This document shows positions 28,709-38,127 of a stretch of DNA of 39,506 bases, in pieces. A program made the translations under genes and the position numbers. The DNA is from Paludibacteraceae bacterium. Its GTDB lineage: Bacteria; Bacteroidota; Bacteroidia; Bacteroidales; Paludibacteraceae. The stretch is from contig JAIKXR010000112.1 in NCBI GenBank assembly GCA_024683975.1, positions 1 through 39,506 of the forward strand. Direction: 5' to 3'. Within the stretch, counting starts at the first letter, position 1. Every line of letters begins with the position of its first letter. The notes beneath the pieces were generated by a model. The model worked only from the letters and a program-made list of their open reading frames with translations. It did no database searches and was not told where the DNA came from.

Positions 28709-28829
28709 TGATTTATGGTTTTATGATTGCAATATAGTTGATAGTTGAAAGAAGTTGAAAGTTGAGAGTTGATAGTTGAAAGAAGTTGAAAGTTGATAGT
28801 TGAAAGAAGTTGGAGAGTTGAGAGTTTAT
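28709..28829. repeat. Leader motif plus AGTTGAA-type heptad repeat block (copy B)
   Basis: TGATTTATGGTTTTATGATTGCAATATAGTTGATAGTTGAAAGAAGTTGAAAGTTGAGAG... ending GTTGATAGTTGAAAGAAGTTGGAGAGTTGAGAGTTTAT, near-identical to 26484-26597. Confidence 0.9.
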
Positions 28830-28938
28830 GGTTATTGATTTCATGATTATTTCATGTTATTGATTGCATGTTTACTTTTTAGGGTTGATGAGTTAAGGCG
28901 TTTAGAAGTTTATGGGTTGTTAAGTTGGTTTATGAGGG

Positions 28939-29970
28939 TTAGGTGTTGTCTTGGGTGAAATGCTGTTTGACTTCGTTGACCTCGCGGATTAACTGCTCCT
29001 CTGTAGGCAAATAAAGCTTGTACTCAGAAGCGAGAATCGTAGTGTTGTCTTGCGGAAGGGTTGTGCGGACAAGGGTGTCGTTCTTTCGGGTACAAAGCAG
29101 GATACCGATGGTCGGGTTCTCTTCCGGCAGTTTCTCATTGCGGTCGTAATAATTGACATACATCTGCAACTGCCCGAGATCCTGATGCGTCAGTTCACCT
29201 GTCTTCAACTCCACTACCACGAAACATTTGAGCAGACGGTTATAGAAAACAAGGTCTGCAAAGAACTCGTCGTCTTCAAGCAATATCCGTTTCTGCCGTG
29301 CCACAAACGAGAAGCCTTTGCCCATCTCAAGCATAAAGTCAGCAATATGGGTAATGATGGCTTGCTCGATATCTTTCTCATAATAAGCGGCTTCACGCTT
29401 CAGCCCGAGGAACTCCAATACGGTAGGCTGCTTGATGATTTCCAACGGCGATTCCGGAATGCGCTCTTTACGGGCCACCGCCAGAACCTGCTCCTTCTCA
29501 TTGCTCAGCAAAAGCCGCTCATACAGGAGGGAGTCAATCTGCCGCTGTAACTCACGGCCCGTCCAAGCGTTATTGACCGCCTCCAGTTCGTAGTACTCGC
29601 GCTTGTCAGGGTCGGAGATCTGTATGAGCATACGATACTGGCTCCAATTTAATTGGGAACGCAGTGCGTTCACAATTGGATATTCCTTGTAAAACTGGCG
29701 GCAGAATTTCAGTTGCCGCTCTCCAAACCCGCTGCCAAATTCAGGTTCTAACTGCTTGGCTAAGTTGCGGATAAGGTAAGAACCATAGTCAGCACGCGAC
29801 TTGCCCTGCTGCTCTTCTTCCAAGATGCGCTGGCCCAGATGCCAGTACATCTGTACACGGCAGAAATCGACACTGCGCACCGCATTGGTTTGTGCTGCGG
29901 TAATAATCTGGCGGATGTCACTGACAAACTGACTGCTGATTGGTCTGTCGAGGGAGGCGGTGGCTGACAT
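28939..29970 (-). CDS. PDDEXK nuclease domain-containing protein, DUF1016 (YhcG-like), full length
   Basis: ORF 343 aa; SRADYGSYLIRNLAKQLEPEFGSGFGERQLKFCRQFYKEYP, FADLVFYNRLLKCFVVVELKTGELTHQDLGQLQMYVNYYDR, NPTIGILLCTRKNDTLV. Confidence 0.92.
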   Translation of the reverse strand: MSATASLDRPISSQFVSDIRQIITAAQTNAVRSVDFCRVQMYWHLGQRILEEEQQGKSRADYGSYLIRNLAKQLEPEFGSGFGERQLKFCRQFYKEYPIVNALRSQLNWSQYRMLIQISDPDKREYYELEAVNNAWTGRELQRQIDSLLYERLLLSNEKEQVLAVARKERIPESPLEIIKQPTVLEFLGLKREAAYYEKDIEQAIITHIADFMLEMGKGFSFVARQKRILLEDDEFFADLVFYNRLLKCFVVVELKTGELTHQDLGQLQMYVNYYDRNEKLPEENPTIGILLCTRKNDTLVRTTLPQDNTTILASEYKLYLPTEEQLIREVNEVKQHFTQDNT

Positions 29971-30065
29971 GATGGAAATTTAGGATTTTATATAGTTGAG
30001 AGTTGGATGTTTAGTGTTGAGTGAAGTTGCAAGTTTATGGTCTAATGATTGAAAATTTCACGCCG

Positions 30066-30097
30066 CAAAGGTACGAAAAAAAAAGAGGGATTTGCAA
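30066..30097 (-). promoter_or_regulatory. Putative promoter upstream of the full-length DUF1016 gene
   Basis: Minus strand -7 TACCTTTG (30073-30066), -33 TTG (30097-30095), 21-nt spacing; nearly the same sequence as the 27918-27947 promoter. Confidence 0.6.
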
Positions 30098-30327
30098 GAG
30101 TTTGGGTGTTTTTTTGATAGTAGGGAAGATTTTTGTATTACGGCGTTTGCGGCGTTTTTCCGGAGCGGAGCAAAAGGGTGTATCTTCTGTTGTGATTTTG
30201 GTTGTTATGCAAAATCAAGCAACGGCAGAATAGTCTGCCACCGCCCAGAAGAACACTACACACCACACTCATTTTGCAGGTTAGCAGGTTATTTCCCGTA
30301 CACAGCAAAAATACCAACTTTTTGCTA

Positions 30328-30358
30328 TTGGCTGAACTATGCAATTACACTACCTTTG
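30328..30358 (+). promoter_or_regulatory. Putative promoter of the FeoB-like gene
   Basis: TTG (30328-30330), 20 nt, TACCTTTG (30351-30358). Confidence 0.6.
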
Positions 30359-30467
30359 CCCGCAAAATCACAGGACACGAAACCGATAGGACAAAAATCT
30401 GACAACAAGTCAGGGTGGTATAAAAAGAGCCTGGCAACAGGGCAGGGGACTGAAGAGACGCTGATAT

Positions 30468-32144
30468 ATGATACGCGAAATAGCAATAGTAGGCAACTCA
30501 CAAAGCGGCAAGTCATCACTCATTCGTGACTTGCAGGAAGCGCAGTCGCTGCGGAGGGAATCCCCGGAGCTGCGTTTTGACGAGCACCTGTCGCACGAGG
30601 ATATGGACTTAGAACACCACGATGCCGTGCTGCAAGTGGTGGATGCGACCGATCTGGAAGAGAGCCTTATGCTCACCCCGTCGTTGGTGGATGACCGCCA
30701 CCCTCTCGTTATAGCCGTCACGCGGTACGACCGGCTCGCACAAACGGGACACGCCATCGACATCGCCCGTATGCGGCATCTCATTGGCGTGCCGATAGTT
30801 GTGGTCTCTACACTCACAGGCGAAGGAATAAACGAACTGTTGCAACTGCTGCGCAAAGCGGCAACGCAGCCACATTCGTTCGCGCACCCTGTCGTTCACG
30901 GGTGGGAACAGGAAAACAAAGACGCTTATCGCGCATACGTTCACGGCGTACTTGAGGAAGTCCTGCAACACCCCAAAGAAGACCAATCGACATGGCAAGA
31001 ACGTGCCAACCACCTTCTTACACGCCCGCTTACAGGTTTCCCTGTTCTTGTTCTGATTCTCTGTTTCGTCTTCTGGGCCACCTTCGCGATTGGCGGACCT
31101 ATACAGGATTGGCTTCAAACAGGTGTCGATTGGCTGCACGACTGTCTGACGGACACGCTGTCCATTGGCTGGCTTCGCAGTCTGCTCGCTGACGGCATAG
31201 TACAGGGAGTGGGTTCACTGCTGACAGCCCTGCCCAACATCATAATCCTGTTCTTCTTCCTTTCGCTGATGGAAGATACGGGTTATATGTCGCGTGTGGC
31301 GTATCTGATGGACGGCGTGATGCATAGTGTGGGGCTGCATGGACGCAGTTTCATCCCTATGCTTATGGGTTTCGACTGCAACGTGCCGGCTATTATTGCG
31401 GCCAGAGACATCCAGTCGCCCCAAGACAGGATGCTCACTATGCTGATGATTCCTTTTATGAGTTGCTCGGCACGGCTGCCGGTCTATATACTGTTCATTT
31501 CCATTTTCTTCCCCCGGCACCAGGCACTCGTCCTTGGTTCGCTCTATCTTATGGGCATATCGCTCAGTTTCCTTTTCGCCTTCATTATGCGCCGCACACG
31601 CTGGTTCAATCAGCCCTCTGATATAATAATCAACGAGTTGCCCGCTTTCCACTTGCCTACAGCCAAGAGCATCGGGCGGCATATATGGTTCCGCGTAAGC
31701 GACTTTCTGAAAAAGATCTCCACCGTTGTTCTCGTCGCTTCCGTCATCATCTGGGTGTTGCAGTATTTCCCGTCGCAGGACTTGTCGCAGATAGAGAACT
31801 CGTGGCTGGCTGCTATAGGCAAGGCCATGGAACCGGTAATGAGGCCTTTGGGGTTCGATTGGAAACTGTCAGTATGTCTGCTTACGGGTCTGCCAGCCAA
31901 AGAGGCCATAGCCGCCACCTTTGCCATCCTGTACAACGGCGACCTGACACAGGCGGCTCTCCCTCCTGTCAGCGCTTACGCGTTTATGGTGTTTGTGCTG
32001 CTGTATTTCCCGTGCGTGGCAACCATCACGACCCTGCGGCGTGAGATCAACTGGAAGTGGAGTACTTTCACGGTCATCAATTCGCTTGCCGTAGCCTGGC
32101 TGATGTCCTTTATAGTTCACGCCGTTGGTATGTGGCTGTTCTGA
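30468..32144 (+). CDS. FeoB-like ferrous iron transporter with short, divergent G domain
   Basis: ORF 558 aa; IAIVGNSQSGKSSLI; IIILFFFLSLMEDTGYMSRVAYLMDGVMHSVGLHGRSFIPMLMGFDCNVPAIIAARDI; MLMIPFMSCSARLPVYILF; ALPPVSAYAFMVFVLLYFPCVATI. Confidence 0.92.
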   Translation: MIREIAIVGNSQSGKSSLIRDLQEAQSLRRESPELRFDEHLSHEDMDLEHHDAVLQVVDATDLEESLMLTPSLVDDRHPLVIAVTRYDRLAQTGHAIDIARMRHLIGVPIVVVSTLTGEGINELLQLLRKAATQPHSFAHPVVHGWEQENKDAYRAYVHGVLEEVLQHPKEDQSTWQERANHLLTRPLTGFPVLVLILCFVFWATFAIGGPIQDWLQTGVDWLHDCLTDTLSIGWLRSLLADGIVQGVGSLLTALPNIIILFFFLSLMEDTGYMSRVAYLMDGVMHSVGLHGRSFIPMLMGFDCNVPAIIAARDIQSPQDRMLTMLMIPFMSCSARLPVYILFISIFFPRHQALVLGSLYLMGISLSFLFAFIMRRTRWFNQPSDIIINELPAFHLPTAKSIGRHIWFRVSDFLKKISTVVLVASVIIWVLQYFPSQDLSQIENSWLAAIGKAMEPVMRPLGFDWKLSVCLLTGLPAKEAIAATFAILYNGDLTQAALPPVSAYAFMVFVLLYFPCVATITTLRREINWKWSTFTVINSLAVAWLMSFIVHAVGMWLF

Positions 32145-32176
32145 CAAGCTGCAGGTGTAGTCGAACAAGAGCGTGT

Positions 32177-35100
32177 TCAGCCGGTTATATTTATAGTACC
32201 GGCAGAGTTGTCGCTAACGCGTGAGACTTGAATCTGTACCGGTATGCGCTCGCGCACCTCCTCTATATGGCTGATTATACCCACTTGTCGTCCGGCATGT
32301 TTGCGCAGCGATTGCAATGTGTCGATAGCCTTTTGCAGCGGTTCGCCGCTGAGCGTACCAAAGCCCTCGTCAATGAACAGCGTCTCCACCCGCAGGTTCC
32401 GGCCTATATCGCTCAAAGCCAAAGCCAAAGCCAAGGACACAAGAAAACTCTCACCGCCGGAGATGGTGCTTGTAGGTCGCGACACATACCCCTGATAGGC
32501 GTCTTCAACCGTGATGACCAATGTTCCAGGTACTGAATGGAGCGTATAGCGGTTAGTCAGCCGCTGCATATAGGCGTTAGCCGATTCGGTCAGATTGGCA
32601 AGTATATAACTCTGCGCTATTCGGCGGAACTTGGTGCCGTCCTTGTCGCCGATGAGCGTATTGAGGCGCGACCAACGCAGGTAGTCTGCCTCTTTTCTCT
32701 TGGCATCGTCAATATATTCCTGCAGATTCCGCTTGTCCTCTTCATCTTTTTTGAGTTCCTGACAGAGAGTCACTTTGTTCTCCATCAGTTGTTGCAGCTG
32801 CCGGTCAAGCAGGGCTGTTCTCTCCCTGACAGTCTCGAGTGTGTCATCCTCTGCCAGCTGCGGTCTCTTCAGAGCATGTTCAGCCACAGCTTGCCGTGCT
32901 TTTTCATATAACGCCTTTTTTTCGCCGACAGCGGCATTCTCGTTCTCTATAGTCTGACGAAGCATTTGGATCCGTTCGGCGGAATAACCGTTGAGGTCGT
33001 ACAGCTGTTCCGCCGTGATGCCGGTGTGCGACTCAAGGAATGAACGGATCTTCCGGCTGTCTGTATCAACGAGCGTTTCGGCTTGTTTGAGCATCTCTGC
33101 AGACGTGGCTATGTCGGTTCTCAAAGAATTGAACTGCTCTGTCAACTTTTCTATATGGCATGGAACATCATTCGTTTGCGTTTCCCATTCGGGCATCAAC
33201 TGTCGGATAAACTCTATTGCATCATCTGCTTGCCCTTGCTCCATTTGTTTGTTAACCAACAGGGGAGAGAGAGACTGGCTTTTACTTACGTTGGCGCTGT
33301 ACAACTTTGCGTCCGCAGTCAGTTCTCTTACAAAAGTGCCGGTGTCAGTCCGCCAATCCGTTTGCCACGGCACAACCGACAGATATTTTTCCGCTTCTGT
33401 TTGCGACTTCTCAATGTCCTTGTTCTTCGATGCAATAACGCTCTCTGCATTTTTTATTTGTGTCTGAGCCGAGTCAATCTTCTCTTGCGCTGCGGCTACC
33501 TCTTGTTCTTTCTTTTGCAGCTCATTACGTTTGTTCTCAGCGTTCAGACGCGCTGTTTTAAGTTCATTCTCTTTCGCCTCGCCCTGCTTTATCTGCGTCT
33601 GTAGTGACTGTATCCTGTCGTGTTCTGTTTCCTGTATGGCTTTGATGGCAGTTATCAGTTGTTGCGGATTGTTCAGTATTTCCTCAGGCAGCGCGCACTC
33701 ACGGCATTTCTCTACTGCCTTTCTTTCAGCCTCCGCCGCCGAATTGTCTTTCTCGTGGTTCAGTATTAAAGTTGCAAGAGCCGCCTGCTGCGTCTTTTGT
33801 TCGGCCTGCCACTGATTGAGTTGCAGTTGCAGGCTGTTATACTCTTTTTGCGCAGTGTCAAACGCCTCTTGTGCCTCTTCGTACAGTTTTTGCCATTCGT
33901 CTTCGTGAGGTATGGATGCCGCCACTCTCTGCCCGCAGATGGGACACGTGTCACCAATCTGCAGGCGGGTTCGCAGAGTCTTCGCAAAATCTTCGACGGT
34001 CTCTTTCTGTTTTTTTAGCGTTTGCTCACGTTCCTCCTTTGTCTTGAGAGCTTGTTCAACCTTAGGCGCATGATTGGTTATCTGTTGTTTAAGTTTTTCT
34101 ATGTCTGCTTGTCGCTTGTTTATCTCTTGTCCGTCTGCTTCGTATCTTTCTCTCTTTTCCACCCAAGTCTGAATACGCTCCTGAGCTATAGTCAGATTGC
34201 TGAGCAATCTGTTGGAATCATCGCGTTGCTGCCGGACAACCGGCAACTGCATGTCCTGCAACTCCTTGCTTATAGCTGTTTCTTTATCTTGCAGCTCCTG
34301 AAGCTCACTCCTTGCTTTGCCGGCTTCGGCTGTCAGTTTTTGATGTTCGGGTGCGAGACTGCCGCTGATTAGTTCTTCTTTGCTTTTGATTGTTTGTAGC
34401 CGGTCGGCAATTTCATTGCGGGCATTGATGACAGTGTTCAGGTGTGCCGTTATGGTCTGCGCATTGGCATATACAGAGGCTTTTTCTTTCTCTGTTTCCA
34501 ACTGCTGTCTGACCTCATCCAACTGTCTTCCGATGTCCGCTGTCTCATTGTCCAGGAAGGCTTTTCCACGGAGCAATGCCATAAAGGTCTTTTGGTATTC
34601 CTTTAATGTCAATTGATTGTTCGCTATTGTTTGTTTTGCTCTTGTCTGCTCATTGAGCCATGTGCGCGGTTCAGTGGTGGCATCCCACAGGCTCACAATA
34701 AGGTTCTTCCGTTTATGCTCATCGCTTTCTGTTGTTTCTTGAGCTTTCTTGTAATTCGCTTCGGCTGTCTGCAGTTCAGTGTTCAGACGTTGCTCTTGCT
34801 CTATCCACCCGGCTTTGTCCGTTTCCGCCTGTATGAGTGTCTTTTTTTCTGCACTCTCGTTTTCTAATGTTTGTATCTGCCTGTTCTTTTCCTCTGTCTC
34901 TTCTGGGGTCAGTGTCTTTACGCCTTTTGTTTTCTCATTGGCGGATTCCCATTCCTGCTTGTGTTGTGACATTATCTCAAACACCCTTGCGCCTATGCGT
35001 GAGTAAATCTCTGTCCCCGTCACTTTTTCCAAAATGGCGGCTTTCTCTTTGTCGTCGCTGTTGAGGAAGCGTGTGAACTCGCCCTGCGCGAGCATAGTGG

Positions 35101-35599
35101 TGCGGCAGAATTGCTCAAAGTCCAGTCCGATGGCTGTTTGTATGGCATTATGTATCTGCGTGTCTTTTGAACTGCCTGATCCGTTGCCTTCATCGGGTGA
35201 TGCCTCGGGATGGGTAAGGTTGGTCAGTCTCCATCGGCGGGTGAGGTTGGTGCGTTTTTTCTCAATCGACCATTCAGCCTCATACTCGTTGCCGTCATTC
35301 CCCCTGAATGTCAGCTGCGCAAAAGCCTTGTCGGTATGGCGGCGCATCAACTGGCAGGTGTCGGTGATTGACATCTCTTTGTTGTAGTCCTTGATTTTGC
35401 CCGCGCTCTTTATGTTTCTCATTCTCGGTGTGCCGGCATATAGAGCCAGACAGATGGCATCCAAGATGGTAGATTTGCCGGAACCGGTCTCTCCCGTGAT
35501 AAGAAAAAGCTCACTGTCGCCCAACGGAGCTGACGTGAAATCGATGGTCGCCTCCGCTATAGATGCTATGTTGTGTATGGTAAGTGTCCGCAGTTTCAT
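32177..35599 (-). CDS. sbcC: Exonuclease subunit SbcC
   Basis: ORF 1140 aa; ITGETGSGKSTILDAICLALYAGTPR, long coiled coil with GDTCPICGQRV zinc hook, SGGESFLVSLALALALSDIGRNLRVETLFIDEGFGTL. Confidence 0.96.
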   Translation of the reverse strand: MKLRTLTIHNIASIAEATIDFTSAPLGDSELFLITGETGSGKSTILDAICLALYAGTPRMRNIKSAGKIKDYNKEMSITDTCQLMRRHTDKAFAQLTFRGNDGNEYEAEWSIEKKRTNLTRRWRLTNLTHPEASPDEGNGSGSSKDTQIHNAIQTAIGLDFEQFCRTTMLAQGEFTRFLNSDDKEKAAILEKVTGTEIYSRIGARVFEIMSQHKQEWESANEKTKGVKTLTPEETEEKNRQIQTLENESAEKKTLIQAETDKAGWIEQEQRLNTELQTAEANYKKAQETTESDEHKRKNLIVSLWDATTEPRTWLNEQTRAKQTIANNQLTLKEYQKTFMALLRGKAFLDNETADIGRQLDEVRQQLETEKEKASVYANAQTITAHLNTVINARNEIADRLQTIKSKEELISGSLAPEHQKLTAEAGKARSELQELQDKETAISKELQDMQLPVVRQQRDDSNRLLSNLTIAQERIQTWVEKRERYEADGQEINKRQADIEKLKQQITNHAPKVEQALKTKEEREQTLKKQKETVEDFAKTLRTRLQIGDTCPICGQRVAASIPHEDEWQKLYEEAQEAFDTAQKEYNSLQLQLNQWQAEQKTQQAALATLILNHEKDNSAAEAERKAVEKCRECALPEEILNNPQQLITAIKAIQETEHDRIQSLQTQIKQGEAKENELKTARLNAENKRNELQKKEQEVAAAQEKIDSAQTQIKNAESVIASKNKDIEKSQTEAEKYLSVVPWQTDWRTDTGTFVRELTADAKLYSANVSKSQSLSPLLVNKQMEQGQADDAIEFIRQLMPEWETQTNDVPCHIEKLTEQFNSLRTDIATSAEMLKQAETLVDTDSRKIRSFLESHTGITAEQLYDLNGYSAERIQMLRQTIENENAAVGEKKALYEKARQAVAEHALKRPQLAEDDTLETVRERTALLDRQLQQLMENKVTLCQELKKDEEDKRNLQEYIDDAKRKEADYLRWSRLNTLIGDKDGTKFRRIAQSYILANLTESANAYMQRLTNRYTLHSVPGTLVITVEDAYQGYVSRPTSTISGGESFLVSLALALALSDIGRNLRVETLFIDEGFGTLSGEPLQKAIDTLQSLRKHAGRQVGIISHIEEVRERIPVQIQVSRVSDNSAGTINITG

Positions 35600-36756
35600 A
35601 GTTCCGTTTCGTCTAAAGATTTAATTACCTCTTTCATCATCTCCCGCATTTGACCGTCAAACGCCTCATCCGTGTCCTTGGCAAACATCTCAGCCACCTC
35701 TATCGGATCCATCTGCCGGAATTCCTGAATGGTGACCTGACGTGCCGTGTTCCGCTCCGTTTTTCTTTTCACCACGTTAAGCAGACAAAAACGGCACTGC
35801 TTGTTTTGGGTTATTTGCATGGCTTCCTGCTTTGCCTGAACGGGTATCACCCCTTCGCCGTCAATGTTAAGACGGATATAATCAGGCAGGTCGTCAGGAA
35901 AGTCCATCAGCATCTTTTTTGCCTCTTCCCACGATGCCACTCCTTCCAAGGGCAAAGTGGTCATCGGACGCGGATTGTCTATCGCTATGGTTTCTACTGA
36001 GGGTGTTCCGCCATGACGGTCGATTTCCACCAAACTGACCGTATGTCCGTAGCACTCGTCGAAACTGACTGGCAGTGGCGAACCCGAATAACGGGCGTTA
36101 TGCCTGCCCGTGTGTACGAACTGCGGGCGATGGATATGTCCTAAAGCCAGATAGTCGTAGCCTGTACCAATCTCTTTGATATCCACCGCATCGATGCCGC
36201 CGATTGTCTTTTCTGTAGCGTTTTCATGTCCTGTGAAGTCAGCGCCTGAGACAGATGTATGGGCAGTCAGGACAACGGGCAGATTATCGGTGTTCATCTC
36301 GCCCGCCTTGTCTATCAGATGTTGCAGCAAGCCCTCTTGCAGGTAGCGCTCGTTGGTATAAGGAACGGCTATCACATAACCTATCCCCGCAATCTCAATG
36401 ATATGTCTTTCAGGATTATTCCTGTCGAATGTCCCGACCATGCGGACATTGAGATATTCCCATGGTGTGCGGAAAATCTCGTGTCTGCTTCCGCTGTCAT
36501 GGTTGCCTGCGGTGACGATGACAGTCATTCCGGGGTGGGCATCGTGAAGGCGGACTATCGTTTGGTTGAACATCCTCTGTACGGCCGTAGCGGGTTGTGA
36601 GGTGTGATACACATCGCCTGCAAGCAGGAAGATGTCAGGGCGATGCTCCCGGACTATTGCCACCATCTGGTCAAGCATTTTCTGCTGTTCCTCCGTCCGG
36701 TCGTAACCGACAAGAGAATGTCCTAAATGCCAGTCGCTTGTGTGTAGTATTTTCAT
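35596..36756 (-). CDS. sbcD: Exonuclease subunit SbcD (ORF track start at 36912; likely start ATG 36756)
   Basis: MKILHTSDWHLGHSLVGYDRTEEQQKMLDQM, LAGDVYHTSQP, VTAGNHDSGSRHE, LGHIHRPQ; stop overlaps sbcC start by 4 nt. Confidence 0.95.
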   Translation of the reverse strand: MKILHTSDWHLGHSLVGYDRTEEQQKMLDQMVAIVREHRPDIFLLAGDVYHTSQPATAVQRMFNQTIVRLHDAHPGMTVIVTAGNHDSGSRHEIFRTPWEYLNVRMVGTFDRNNPERHIIEIAGIGYVIAVPYTNERYLQEGLLQHLIDKAGEMNTDNLPVVLTAHTSVSGADFTGHENATEKTIGGIDAVDIKEIGTGYDYLALGHIHRPQFVHTGRHNARYSGSPLPVSFDECYGHTVSLVEIDRHGGTPSVETIAIDNPRPMTTLPLEGVASWEEAKKMLMDFPDDLPDYIRLNIDGEGVIPVQAKQEAMQITQNKQCRFCLLNVVKRKTERNTARQVTIQEFRQMDPIEVAEMFAKDTDEAFDGQMREMMKEVIKSLDETEL

Positions 36757-36803
36757 GTTCTGTTTGTGTGGTTGTGTCAGTGGGGTGTAACATTTTTGCG
36801 GCG

Positions 36804-36811
36804 CAAAGGTA
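36804..36811 (-). promoter_or_regulatory. Putative -7 element (TACCTTTG) upstream of sbcDC
   Basis: Exact TAnnTTTG on minus strand ~48 nt 5' of the sbcD ATG; no well-placed -33. Confidence 0.5.
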
Positions 36812-36924
36812 TTGTTTTTTTTTGAGATAAAGAAGACAAAACGGAATAAAGTGAACGCGAGCCTGACGACTCGCGCTTTTATGGAAAGATATGCCGGATA
36901 ATATCCCGGCACAATGAACGACGT

Positions 36925-38127
36925 TTATATTAAACCAATAAAGTCAGAGAGTGGTCGGATTTTGGCGCGGTAGGTGTTGATACGTTGGCGGAGATTGGGG
37001 TGTCTGGGAAATGGTATAGGTGTGGGGTCGAAATGCAAAACGATGTAATATACGGAGTGTTCGGGATTGAAGCCGTGCGCTTGGAGTGTTTCTTTAGTCC
37101 ATATCTGGAATGTGCCTTTGCGTTTGAGTTTGAATAGTTGTGCTTCTTCGCCGTTGGTATGCAGCAGGACATAAAGCATGTTGTCAAAGCCTTGTGTTAC
37201 TTGCAATGAGCCTTGTGATTCGCCTGCACGAAGGTAACAAATACCTGTTTCTATCATGTGTTGGCGAGTGTTTGTTTTGGCGTGGTTCACAAGAACAGTA
37301 ATCTCTTGCGGGTTCTCACGCATTTTGTTGAGCAACTTCCCGGCGGTGGTTGGGTCACTGATTTCTTGTTTGCGTCGGATGCCGAGTCGCAGATACTCTT
37401 CTGACTGGTCTATGCCTATGAATCTGCGGTTGAGGAGATTGGCTGCAATACCTGTGGTGCAAGAGCCTGCAAAGGGGTCAAGGACAGTGTCGCCCGCGCG
37501 GGTGCATGCAAGAATAATGCGGTATATCAGGCGGAGGGGCTTTTGCGTCGGGTGCTTGCCTTGTGTCTTTTCCCATAAACCTGTGGCGGGTATTTTCCAA
37601 ACATCTGGCATGTGTACTCCGCCGTTGAGAGTTTTCATCAGGTCATAGTTGAAATAGTGCGCGGTTTTCTCCTCACGCCTTGCCCAAATGATATATTCAG
37701 CTGAGAAATTGAAACGTTGGTCGGTAAAGGTAGTTGGTGGGTCAGACTTTTGCCACACAATGATATTGAGTATTTTGAAGCCTTGTTCTTGCAGACATGT
37801 GGCGACATCGAAGATGTTATGATAAGTGCCACTAACCCAAATTGTTCCACTTGGTTTCAATACCCTGCGACAGGCTGCAATCCAATTACTATTAAACTCA
37901 TGTACTTCCGCTCGTGAACGTATTTTGTCCCATTCGCCTTTGTCAAACTCTCGAATATAACCGTTTTTTGTGCGAATTTTGAATCCCTTGCTCAAGAAAT
38001 ACGGCGGGTCGGCAAAAATGCAATCCACACTATTATCACTCAATCCACCACACACCTCTACAGTATCACCAAGATACAGCGTAAAGTCTTTGTCTTGAGA
38101 TTGAAAATAAGGCGTGGGCACAGGCAT
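36925..38127 (-). CDS. Type II DNA methyltransferase (N6-adenine/N4-cytosine, HinfI/DpnA-like architecture) with C-terminal extension
   Basis: ORF 400 aa; SVDCIFADPPYFLSKGF (DPPY), VLKPSGTIWVSGTYHNIFDV, GKHPTQKPLRLIYRIILACTRAGDTVLDPFAGSCTTGIAANLLNRRFIGID. Confidence 0.93.
   Translation of the reverse strand: MPVPTPYFQSQDKDFTLYLGDTVEVCGGLSDNSVDCIFADPPYFLSKGFKIRTKNGYIREFDKGEWDKIRSRAEVHEFNSNWIAACRRVLKPSGTIWVSGTYHNIFDVATCLQEQGFKILNIIVWQKSDPPTTFTDQRFNFSAEYIIWARREEKTAHYFNYDLMKTLNGGVHMPDVWKIPATGLWEKTQGKHPTQKPLRLIYRIILACTRAGDTVLDPFAGSCTTGIAANLLNRRFIGIDQSEEYLRLGIRRKQEISDPTTAGKLLNKMRENPQEITVLVNHAKTNTRQHMIETGICYLRAGESQGSLQVTQGFDNMLYVLLHTNGEEAQLFKLKRKGTFQIWTKETLQAHGFNPEHSVYYIVLHFDPTPIPFPRHPNLRQRINTYRAKIRPLSDFIGLI

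Noticed and set aside
26511-28829. Heptad repeat arrays considered as a CRISPR array
   Set aside because: Units are ~7 nt, contiguous and without unique spacers; no cas genes nearby.
36757-36912. N-terminal extension of SbcD (MPGYYPAYLSIKARVV...)
   Set aside because: Family start is MKILHTSDWHLGH at 36756; the extension covers the presumed promoter (TACCTTTG at 36811-36804).
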